NCBI GenBank assembly: GCA_022414725.1
Contig: CM039464.1
Span: 57,580,681-57,644,680 of the forward strand
From: Microglena sp. YARC
Lineage: Eukaryota; Chlorophyta; Chlorophyceae; Chlamydomonadales; Chlamydomonadaceae
Length of the DNA: 64,000 bases
Direction: 5' to 3'
Position 1 is the first letter of the stretch. Every line of letters begins with the position of its first letter. A model generated the notes under the pieces. It saw nothing but the letters and a program-made list of their open reading frames with translations, searched no databases and was not told the DNA's origin. Below, in pieces: positions 21,773 to 32,354 of the stretch. Both the position numbers and the translations under genes were made by a program.

Positions 21773-22878
21773 ATGCCTCGAATTCCCAAGAGATTACCTA
21801 GGGAACAACGGCAGTTGATAGTTGATCTGTCCCGGCAGGGTTTCTCTAATGCTGCCACAGGTCGTCAGGTTCCGTGTAATCTAGAGACCGTTATTAGGAG
21901 ATGGAAACCTGCCGAACAGCTGCAAGGATTGGAGAAAGTGGACCTCGGGGAAAAGCCTCGACAAGTTCCGCAGTCCCCTTACAAGCAGCCCGTGAGGACG
22001 AAGATCAAGAGGATGGCCAAGACTGGTCTCTCTTCAAGATCAATAGCCTCGACCCTCACCCAAAAGCATGGGATCAGCATCTCTCACACCTCTGTGTGCA
22101 GGATTCTCCATGGAGGCAGGAAGCCTCTAACCTGGCTGAAGGTTGGCAATGAGAGGAGCCTAGGTGGTGTCAACAAGAAAGCTAGAGTGGACTTCTGCCA
22201 CAAGTGGAAAGACTCCAGGTCCAATGCTTTTGATACTTGGGTCTTCCTGGATGCAAAGGACCTTTACTGCTACAAATACCAGTTTGGGATTCTTGATTAT
22301 GCATGGCAAGATGTCTGCAAGAAGAAGGGCAGTGAGGCACCCCACACTTGGGGGCCAAACCAGGGACACCTTGGGTGTTTAGGTTCTATGGGGCTGTGGG
22401 CAAGGACTTTAAGTCTAAGCTGCATTTTGTGCCTCCCTCCCCTGACCCTAAAAACCTCAAACAGAAGAAGAGCTCTGAAACCTTCAAGTCAGAGCACTTC
22501 ATTGAGATGATGAAAAATCTACATGAGGAGATCCAGACCTATACAGCTGGGGAGGGGGGGGTGGCTACAAGCTCATCATGGATCATGCCAAGCAACACTT
22601 CTCCAAGGACAGCAGGCCTGCCTTGGATAAGATAGGTGTGAAGGTGGTTAAGGATTACCAGCACAATCCTGGGACTTGAACATCATTGAGAATTTATGGG
22701 GCATCCTCCAAGGCAAGATGTGTAGGAAGAATGCTAAGAGTGGACCTAACTGGAGGAAACTGATAGAGGCTGCATGGGCCAGCATTGAGCTCAAGTCTAT
22801 CAATGCCCTTCATGCTGGATTCCAAGAGAGGTTGAAATTGGTGCATAGTGAGGATGGAAAGTGGTGCTCCACCACTAA
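21773..22878 (+). pseudogene. Tc1/mariner transposase, array copy 6, frameshifted
   Basis: Open to about residue 191, then a C short in the ACCCC run at 22340, a G-run change at about 22551-22560, one C missing in GATTACCAGC (22655), and one C missing near the stop (gctccacc). This is the most broken of the clean copies. Confidence 0.9.
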
Positions 22879-23497
22879 GTATGACTGCTTTCAGATGTTG
22901 GGGTCTAGGTCTAGAGTGGCTCTAGTGTCACATAGAATACTAAGATGAATGGGCATGCCATAAGTGGCATGATGAGCAAGGACTTGTTGTTGTTTGGGAT
23001 GATAATAGTTACCCTTGAGTCCCAACTGCATGGCATGCACAACCTTGTCAATAAATATAAGAGTTGGGATTTTATGAGAATATTGATAACTATGTGTTAC
23101 AAGACGCTATCCATGTTCATGATCCCTCCCTTTGAAATTTGCCTCCCATCTCCACCAATGACCCAATAAGGAAGACTGCCATTCTGCAACACTCCAAGTA
23201 CATGTTGGTATGTTCTTTGAAAGTGACAGTCAACAAGATTGACAAGATTTGTGTAATACAATACAATAATACCATACCTTCAAGGGTATGGGTAGGTCCA
23301 TCTCTTATGCGCTCATTGGGTATAATATCCATAATTTGCGAAAGCGCGTTGTTCAAAGTGCTCTCATGTGGTACGGTAGGAGGATGAAGGTACTGTAAAT
23401 GTACCGCCTTCCTTGGGCTTGGAAACGAGAGGCCTCGGCGTTGGAGCCACTTATAACCTTGTAAAAGTAGCATTTCGTATATTCCTACCCTCTTCCC

Positions 23498-24606
23498 ATG
23501 CCTCGAATTCCCAAGAGATTACCTAGGGAACAACGGCAGTTGATAGTTGATCTGTCCCGGCAGGGTTTCTCTAATGCTGCCACAGGTCGTCAGGTTCCGT
23601 GTAATCTAGAGACCGTTATTAGGAGATGGAAACCTGCCGAACAGCTGCAAGGATTGGAGAAAGTGGACCTCGGGGAAAAGCCTCGACAAGTTCCGCAGTC
23701 CCCTTACAAGCAGCCCGTGAGGACGAAGATCAAGAGGATGGCCAAGACTGGTCTCTCTTCAAGATCAATAGCCTCGACCCTCACCCAAAAGCATGGGATC
23801 AGCATCTCTCACACCTCTGTGTGCAGGATTCTCCATGGAGGCAGGAAGCCTCTAACCTGGCTGAAGGTTGGCAATGAGAGGAGCCTAGGTGGTGTCAACA
23901 AGAAAGCTAGAGTGGACTTCTGCCACAAGTGGAAAGACTCCAGGTCCAATGCTTTTGATACTTGGGTCTTCCTGGATGCAAAGGACCTTTACTGCTACAA
24001 ATACCAGTTTGGGATTCTTGATTATGCATGGCAAGATGTCTGCAAGAAGAAGGGCAGTGAGGCACCCCCACACTTGGGGGCCAAACCAGGGACACCTTGG
24101 GTGTTTAGGTTCTATGGGGCTGTGGGCAAGGACTTTAAGTCTAAGCTGCATTTTGTGCCTCCCTCCCCTGACCCTAAAAACCTCAAACAGAAGAAGAGCT
24201 CTGAAACCTTCAAGTCAGAGCACTTCATTGAGATGATGAAAAATCTACATGAGGAGATCCAGACCTATACAGCTGGGAGGAGGGGGGGTGGCTACAAGCT
24301 CATCATGGATCATGCCAAGCAACACTTCTCCAAGGACAGCAGGCCTGCCTTGGATAAGATAGGTGTGAAGGTGGTTAAGGATTACCCAGCACAATCCTGG
24401 GACTTGAACATCATTGAGAATTTATGGGGCATCCTCCAAGGCAAGATGTGTAGGAAGAATGCTAAGAGTGGACCTAACTGGAGGAAACTGATAGAGGCTG
24501 CATGGGCCAGCATTGAGCTCAAGTCTATCAATGCCTTCATGCTGGATTCCAAGAGAGGTTGAAATTGGTGCATAGTGAGGATGGAAAGTGGTGCTCCCAC
24601 CACTAA
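23498..24606 (+). pseudogene. Tc1/mariner transposase, array copy 7, late frameshift
   Basis: Open for 354 codons, including both DNA-binding modules and all three catalytic residues. A single missing C (aatgccttcatg at 24530) changes the last ~20 residues. It could still be an active enzyme with an altered tail. Confidence 0.9.
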
Positions 24607-25225
24607 GTATGACTGCTTTCAGATGTTGGGGTCTAGGTCTAGAGTGGCTCTAGTGTCACATAGAATACTAAGATGAATGGGCATGCCATAAGTGGCATGA
24701 TGAGCAAGGACTTGTTGTTGTTTGGGATGATAATAGTTACCCTTGAGTCCCAACTGCATGGCATGCACAACCTTGTCAATAAATATAAGAGTTGGGATTT
24801 ATGAGAATATTGATAACTATGTGTTACAAGACGCTATCCATGTTCATGATCCCTCCCTTTGAAATTTGCCTCCCATCTCCACCAATGACCCAATAAGGAA
24901 GACTGCCATTCTGCAACACTCCAAGTACATGTTGGTATGTTCTTTGAAAGTGACAGTCAACAAGATTGACAAGATTTGTGTAATACAATACAATAATACC
25001 ATACCTTCAAGGGTATGGGTAGGTCCATCTCTTATGCGCTCATTGGGTATAATATCCATAATTTGCGAAAGCGCGTTGTTCAAAGTGCTCTCATGTGGTA
25101 CGGTAGGAGGATGAAGGTACTGTAAATGTACCGCCTTCCTTGGGCTTGGAAACGGGAGGCCTCGGCGTTGGAGCCAATTTATAACCTTGTAAAAGTAGCA
25201 TTTCGTATATTCCTACCCTCTTCCC

Positions 25226-26333
25226 ATGCCTCGAATTCCCAAGAGATTAACTAGGGAACAACGGCAGTTGATAGTTGATCTGTCCCGGCAGGGTTTCTCT
25301 AATGCTGCCACAGGTCGTCAGGTTCCGTGTAATCTAGAGACCGTTATTAGGAGATGGAAACCTGCCGAACAGCTGCAAGGATTGGAGAAAGTGGACCTCG
25401 GGGAAAAGCCTCGACAAGTTCCGCAGTCCCCTTACAAGCAGCCGTGAGGACGAAGATCAAGAGGATGGCCAAGACTGGTCTCTCTTCAAGATCAATAGCC
25501 TCGACCCTCACCCAAAAGCATGGGATCAGCATCTCTCACACCTCTGTGTGCAGGATTCTCCATGGAGGCAGGAAGCCTCTAACCTGGCTGAAGGTTGGCA
25601 ATGAGAGGAGCCTAGGTGGTGTCAACAAGAAAGCTAGAGTGGACTTCTGCCACAAGTGGAAAGACTCCAGGTCCAATGCTTTTGATACTTGGGTCTTCCT
25701 GGATGCAAAGGACCTTTACTGCTACAAATACCAGTTTGGGATTCTTGATTATGCATGGCAAGATGTCTGCAAGAAGAAGGGCAGTGAGGCACCCCCACAC
25801 TTGGGGCCAAACCAGGGACACCTTGGGTGTTTAGGTTCTATGGGGCTGTGGGCAAGGACTTTAAGTCTAAGCTGCATTTTGTGCCTCCCTCCCCTGACCC
25901 TAAAAACCTCAAACAGAAGAAGAGCTCTGAAACCTTCAAGTCAGAGCACTTCATTGAGATGATGAAAAATCTACATGAGGAGATCCAGACCTATACAGCT
26001 GGGAGGAGGGGGGGTGGCTACAAGCTCATCATGGATCATGCCAAGCAACACTTCTCCAAGGACAGCAGGCCTGCCTTGGATAAGATAGGTGTGAAGGTGG
26101 TTAAGGATTACCCAGCACAATCCTGGGACTTGAACATCATTGAGAATTTATGGGGCATCCTCCAAGGCAAGATGTGTAGGAAGAATGCTAAGAGTGGACC
26201 TAACTGGAGGAAACTGATAGAGGCTGCATGGGCCAGCATTGAGCTCAAGTCTATCAATGCTCTTCATGCTGGATTCCAAGAGAGGTTGAAATTGGTGCAT
26301 AGTGAGGATGGAAAGTGGTGCTCCCACCACTAA
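25226..26333 (+). pseudogene. Tc1/mariner transposase, array copy 8, frameshifted
   Basis: Residue 9 is Thr instead of Pro (KRLTRE). One C is missing in the AGCCCG site at 25441 and one G is missing at about 25803-25806. The distal half from 25827 is open, with the second and third catalytic residues. Confidence 0.9.
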
Positions 26334-26955
26334 GTATGACTGCTTTCAGATGTTGGGGTCTAGGTCTAGAGTGGCTCTAGTGTCACATAGAATACTAAGA
26401 TGAATGGGCATGCCATAAGTGGCATGATGAGCAAGGACTTGTTGTTTGTTGGGATGATAATAGTTACCCTTGAGTCCCAACTGCATGGCATGCACAACCT
26501 TGTCAATAAATATAAGAGTTGGATTTTATGAGAAATATTGATAACTATGTGTTACAAGACGCTATCCATGTTTCATGATCCCTCCCTTTGAAATTTGCCT
26601 CCCATCTCCACCAATGACCCAATAAGGAAGACTGCCATTCTGCAACACTCCAAGTACATGTTGGTATGTTCTTTTGAAAGTGACAGTCAACAAGATTGAC
26701 AAGATTTGTGTAATACAATACAATAATACCATACCTTCAAGGGTATGGGTAGGTCCATCTCTTATGCGCTCATTGGGTATACTATCCATAATTTGCGAAA
26801 GCGCGTTGTTCAAAGTGCTCTCATGTGGTACGGTAGGAGGATGAAGGTACTGTAAATGTACCGCCTTCCTTGGGCTTGGAAACGAGAGGCCTCGGCGTTG
26901 GAGCAACTTATAACCTTGTAAAAGTAGCATTTTCGTATATTCCTACCCTCTTCCC

Positions 26956-28060
26956 ATGCCTCGAATTCCCAAGAGATTACCTAGGGAACAACGGCAGTTG
27001 ATAGTTGATCTGTCCCGGCAGGGTTTCTCTAATGCTGCCATAGGTCGTCAGGTTCCGTGTAATCTAGAGACCGTTATTAGGAGATGGAAACCTGCCGAAC
27101 AGCTGCAAGGATTGGAGAAAGTGGACCTCGGGGAAAAGCCTCGACAAGTTCCGCAGTCCCCTTACAAGCAGCCCGTGAGGACGAAGATCAAGAGGATGGC
27201 CAAGACTGGTCTCTCTTCAAGATCAATAGCCTCGACCCTCACCCAAAAGCATGGGATCAGCATCTCTCACACCTCTGTGTGCAGGATTCTCCATGGAGGC
27301 AGGAAGCCTCTAACCTGGCTGAAGGTTGGCAATGAGAGGAGCCTAGGTGGTGTCAACAAGAAAGCTAGAGTGGACTTCTGCCACAAGTGGAAAGACTCCA
27401 GGTCCAATGCTTTTGATACTTGGGTCTTCCTGGATGCAAAGGACCTTTACTGCTACAAATACCAGTTTGGGATTCTTGATTATGCATGGCAAGATGTCTG
27501 CAAGAAGAAGGGCAGTGAGGCACCCCCACACTTGGGGGCCAAACCAGGGACACCTTGGTGTTTAGGTTCTATGGGGCTGTGGGCAAGGACTTTAAGTCTA
27601 AGCTGCATTTTGTGCCTCCCTCCCCTGACCCTAAAAACCTCAAACAGAAGAAGAGCTCTGAAACCTTCAAGTCAGAGCACTTCATTGAGATGATGAAAAA
27701 TCTACATGAGGAGATCCAGACCTATACAGCTGGGGAGGGGGGGTGGCTACAAGCTCATCATGGATCATGCCAAGCAACACTTCTCCAAGGACAGCAGGCC
27801 TGCCTTGGATAAGATGGGTGTGAAGGTGGTTAAGGATTACCCAGCACAATCCTGGGACTTGAACATCATTTGAGAATTATGGGGCATCCTCCAAGGCAAG
27901 ATGTGTAGGAAGAATGCTAAGAGTGGACCTAACTGGAGGAAACTGATAGAGGCTGCATGGGCCAGCATTGAGCTCAAGTCTATCAATGTCTTCATGCTGG
28001 ATTCCAAGAGAGGTGAAATTGGTGCATAGTGAGGATGGAAAGTGGTGCTCCCACCACTAA
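26956..28060 (+). pseudogene. Tc1/mariner transposase, array copy 9, frameshifted
   Basis: Open to about residue 200, then one G missing in ACCTTGGTG (27555), a shortened G-run (about 27733-27742), and small indels around the IIENLW codons (27868-27880) and at 27988. From here rightwards the unit accumulates indels quickly. Confidence 0.88.
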
Positions 28061-28706
28061 GTATGACTGCTTTCAGATGTTGGGGTCTAGGTCTAGAGTG
28101 GCTCTAGTGTCACATAGAATACTAAGATGAATGGGCATGCCATAAGTGGCATGATGAGCAAGGACTTGTTGTTTGGGATGATAATAGTTACCCTTGAGTC
28201 CCCAACTGCATGGCATGCACAACCTTGTCAATAAATATAAGAGTTGGGATTTCTATGAGAATATTGATAACTATGTGTTACAAGACGCTATCCATGTTCA
28301 TGATCCCTCCTTTGAAATTTGCCTCCCATCTCCACCAATGACCAAATAAAAGACTGCCATTCTGCAACACTCCAAGTACCATGTTGGTATGTTTCTCTGA
28401 AAGTGACCAGTCAACAAGAATTTGACAAGATTTGTGTAATACCAATACATAATAAAGCACCATACCTTTCAAAGGGCAGCGTGTATGGGTAGGTCCATCT
28501 CTTTATGCGCTCATTGGGTATAATATCCATAATTTGCGAAAGCGCGTTGTTCAAAAGTGCTCTCATGTGGTGTACGATTAGGAGGGATGAATGGTACTGT
28601 AAATGTACCGCCTTCTTGGGCTTGGAAAACGAGGGAAGGCCTCGGCGTTGGAGCCCACTTATTAACCTTGTAAAAGTAGCATTTCGTATATTCCTACCCT
28701 CTTCCC

Positions 28707-30028
28707 ATGCCTCGAATTCCCAAGAGGATTACCTAGGAACAACGGCAGCTTGATAGTTGATCTGTCCCACGGCAGGGTTTTCTCCTCTAATGCTGCCACA
28801 GGTCGCTCAGTTGTCCGTGTAATCTAGAGGACCGTTTATTAGGAGATGCAAACCTAGTTGGCCCGAACAGCTGCAAAGGATTGGAGAAAGTGGACCTCGG
28901 GGAAAAGGCACTCGACAAGTTCCGCTCAGTGACTTGAGTTTTCCCCCCTGGTACAAGCAGCCCTTGGGTGAGGGACGTTAACGTTGAATCAATCAAGAGG
29001 ATGGCCAAGGTGACTGGTCTCTCTATTTCAAGATTCAATAGCCCTCTGACCCTCACCCAAAAGCATGGGTATCAGGCATCTCTCACACCTCTGGTGCCGT
29101 GTATTGCTAGTTAGGCTGATGACTGCGGGTGAGGATCTTCGAGGTCCAGATGGACACACCTGGTTGGTGCAGGAAGCTCTAACCATGGCACCCAGGGCCT
29201 CTCAACCGACCGTTATGGCTGAAGTTGGCAATGAGAGGAGCCTAGGTGGGTGGTCAACATAGAAAGTTAGAGTGGACTTCTGCCACAAGTGGGAAAAGAC
29301 TCCAGGTCCAATGCTTTTGATACATTGGGTCTTCCTGGATGCAAAAGGACCTTTACTGCTTACAAATACCAGCTTTGGGATTCTTTTGATTATGCATGGC
29401 AAAGATGTCTGCAAGATGAAGGGCAGTGAGGCACCTGCTCGGCTCGGCCCACACTGCTTGGGGGCCAAACCAGGGACACCGGGGTGTTTAGGTTTCTATG
29501 GGCTTTGTGGGCAAGGATTTAAGTCTAAGCTGCATTTTGTGCCTCCCTCCCCTGACCCTAAAAACCTCAAACAGAAGAAAGAGCTCTGAAACCTTCCAAG
29601 TCAGAGCACTTCATTGACCGATGATGAAAAATCTACATGAGGAGATCCAGACTATACAGCTGGGAGATGAGCGGGGCGTACCGGGCGGGTTGGCTACAAG
29701 CTCATCATGGATTTTTCATGCCAAGCAACACTTCTCCAAGGACAGCAGGCCTGCCGGATTTGGATAAATAGGTGTGAAGGTGGTTAAAGGATTACCAGCA
29801 GCAATCCTGGGACTTGAACATCATTGAGAATTTATGGGGCATTCCTCCAAAGGCAAGATGTGTAGGAAGAATGCTAAGAGTGGAACCTAACTGGAGGAAA
29901 CTGATAGGAGGCTGCATGGGCCTAGCATACAGCTCAAGTCTATCAATGCCATTCTCATGCTGGAATTCCAAGAGAGGTTGAAATTGGTGGCATGAGTGAG
30001 GATGGAAAGTGGTGCTCCCACCACTAGT
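28707..30028 (+). pseudogene. Tc1/mariner transposase, array copy 10, heavily corrupted
   Basis: The copy is collinear with the reference but has dozens of 1-10 bp insertions and a few deletions, lengthening the ORF region from 1110 to about 1320 bp. Insertions fall throughout, including GC-rich extra bases (ctgctcggctcggcc near 29437), and neighbouring non-coding DNA is affected equally. This pattern is more like an unpolished read than evolutionary decay. Confidence 0.8.
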
Positions 30029-30682
30029 ATGTGACTGCTTTCAAGATGTTAGGGGTGGGTCTAGGTCTAGAGTGGCTCTAGTGTCACATAGAATACTAAG
30101 ATGAATGGGCATGCCAAAGTGCATGATGAGCAAGGACTTGTTTGTGTTGGAGCGCGATGATAATAGTTACCCTTGAGTCCAACTGCATGGCATGCTAACA
30201 ACCTTGTCAATAAATATAAAGAGTTGAGGATTTTTTAAATGAGAATATTGATAACTATGTGTACAAGACGCTATCCATGTTCATTGATCCCTCCCTTTGC
30301 ATTTGCCTCCCATCTCACCAATGACCCAATAAGGAAGACTGCCAATTCTGCAACACTCCAAGTACATGTTGGTATGTTCTTTGAAAGTGACAGTCAAACA
30401 AGATTGACAAGATTTGTGTATACAATACAATAATACCATATCCTTCAAGGGTATGGGTGTGTCATCTCTTATGATGCGCTCATTGGTATACTATCGCATA
30501 ATTTGCGAAAGCGCGTTGTTCAAAAGTGCTCTCTCATGTGGCTTACGGTAGGAGGATGAGCAAGAAGGTACTGTAAATTGTATCCCGCCTTCCTTGGGGC
30601 TTGGAAACGAGAGGAGCCTCGGCGTTGGAGCCACTTATACCTTGTAAAAGTAGCATTTCTTATATTTCCTACCCTCACTTCC

Positions 30683-31822
30683 ATGCCTCGAATTCCCAAG
30701 AGATTACCTAGGGAACAGACGGCAGTTGATAGTTGATCTGTCCCGGCAGGTTTTCTCTAATGCTGCCACAGGTCGTCAGGTTCGTGTAATCTAGAGACCG
30801 TTATTAGGAGATGGAAACCTGCCGAACAGCTATAAGGATTGGAGAAAGTGGGACCTCGGGGAAAAAGCTCGACAAGTTCCGCGCAGTCCCCTTACAAGCA
30901 GCCCGTGAGGACGAAAGATCAAGAGGGATGGCCAAGAACTGGTCTCTCTTCAAGATATCAATTTAGCCTCGGACCCTCACCCAAAAAGCATGGGATCAGC
31001 ATCTCTCACACCTCTGTGTGCAGGATTCTCCATGGAGGCAGGAAAGCCTCTAACCTGGCTGAAGGTTGGCAATGAGAGGAGCCTGGGGTGGTGTCAACAA
31101 GAAAGCTAGAGTGGACTTCTGCCACAAGTGGGAAAGACTTCCAGGTCCAATGCTTTTTGATACTTGGGTCTTCCTGGATGCAAATGACCTTTACTGCTAC
31201 AAATATCAGTTTGGGATTCTTGATTATGCATGGAAAGATGTCTGCAAGAAAAAGGGCAGTGAGGCACCCCCACACTTGGGGGCCAAACCAGGGACACCTT
31301 GGGTGTTTAGGTTCTATGGGCTGTGGGCAAGGACTTTAAGTCTAAGCTGCATTTTGTGCCTCCCTTCCCCTGACCCTTAAAAACCTCAAACAGAAGAAGA
31401 AGAGATCTGAAACATTCAAGTCAGAGCACTTCATTGAGATGATTGAAAAATCTACATGAGGAGATCCAGACCTATACAGCTGGGAGGAGGGGGTGGCTAC
31501 AAGCTCATCATGGATCATGCCAAGCAACACTTCTCCAAGGACAGCAGGCCTGCCCTTGGATAAGATAAGTGTCGAAAGTTGGTTAAGGATTACCCAGCAC
31601 AATCCTGGGACTTTAACACATCATTGAGAATTTATGGGGCATCCTCCAAGGCAAGATGTGTAGGAAGAATGCTAAGAGTCGACCTAACTGGAGGACCAAA
31701 ACTGATTAGAGGCTGCATGGGCCAGCATTGAGCTCAAGTCTATCAATGCCCTTCATGCTGGATTCCAAGAGAGGTTGAAATTGGTGCATAGTGAGGATGG
31801 AAAGTGGTGCTCCCACCACTAA
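30683..31822 (+). pseudogene. Tc1/mariner transposase, array copy 11, frameshifted
   Basis: Moderate number of indels, many at homopolymers. The 3' end (31620 onward) is clean again. The unit's non-coding tail is truncated at 31960, where an ACATT microsatellite and the left end of the 9.7-kb element begin. Confidence 0.85.
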
Positions 31823-31960
31823 GTATGACTGCTTTCAGATGTTGGGGTCTAGGTCTAGAGTGGCTCTAGTGTCACATAGAATACTAAGATGAATGGGCAT
31901 GCCATAAGTGGCATGATGAGCAAGGACTTGTTGTTGTTTGGGATGATAATAGTTACCCTT

Positions 31961-32004
31961 ACATTTCATTACATTACATTACATTACATTACATTACATT
32001 ACAT
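31961..32004. repeat. ACATT pentanucleotide microsatellite
   Basis: About eight copies of acatt (first one imperfect, acatttcatt) sit exactly between the broken Tc1 unit and the left end of the 9.7-kb element. It is not present in the Tc1 repeat unit, so it marks the insertion or rearrangement junction. Confidence 0.95.
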
Positions 32005-32080
32005 AATGGGCGTTCCTTCTTCCGAACGGATTTCCAATCTTACAATTACTTTTTGGGGGTCTTTTGATGCTTTCCAAATG

Positions 32081-32325
32081 CAATCTTACGATAAAAATCG
32101 TAAGATTGTAGTCAATTTTGACAAAATATGCTTAAAATGAGCTTGAAAGACGGAGAAACGTACAGATTGCTAATGTTACAACGTTGAAATGCCATATTTT
32201 GTAACAAAAGGTGTTAACATAAATTCGTGTCTTACAATTATAATTGTAAGAAATAAAGGGAAAGCGGACGGTTATGAGTCGGCAGGCAGAATTCAGCTTT
32301 TACATCTTACAATAAAAATCGTAAG
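32081..32325. promoter_or_regulatory. Left subterminal palindromic sites
   Basis: Three inverted repeats share one theme. 32081-32108 has 12-bp arms (CAATCTTACGAT ... ATCGTAAGATTG) around AAAA. 32231-32250 is a perfect palindrome (CTTACAATTATAATTGTAAG). 32306-32325 is an imperfect one (cttacaataaaaatcgtaag). A half-site (cttacaatta) lies at 32039. Repetition near the end and a matching set at the right end suggest transposase-binding sites; this is an inference. Confidence 0.65.
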
Positions 32326-32354
32326 TATAATTCATTTAATTTTCCTAATTTAGT

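Larger units (their letters stand above)
12957..31960 (+). repeat. Head-to-tail array of eleven ~1.73-kb Tc1/mariner units
   Basis: The transposase start recurs at 13126, 14854, 16584, 18314, 20044, 21773, 23498, 25226, 26956, 28707 and 30683. The first nine are 1725-1730 bp apart; the last two periods stretch to 1751 and 1976 because of many small insertions. Each unit has one transposase ORF (about 1110 bp) and about 620 bp of non-coding DNA. No terminal inverted repeat is evident at the unit junctions. Copies carry different combinations of point variants (aacgGgagg or aacgAgagg, gccaCttat or gccaTttat), so they are not one copy written out repeatedly by the assembler. The last unit stops inside its non-coding part, at 31960. 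Confidence 0.93.

Noticed and set aside
13514..31297. Minus-strand ORFs of 60-118 codons repeated in every Tc1 unit
   Set aside because: Shadows and non-coding stretches of the transposon unit, repeated because the unit is.
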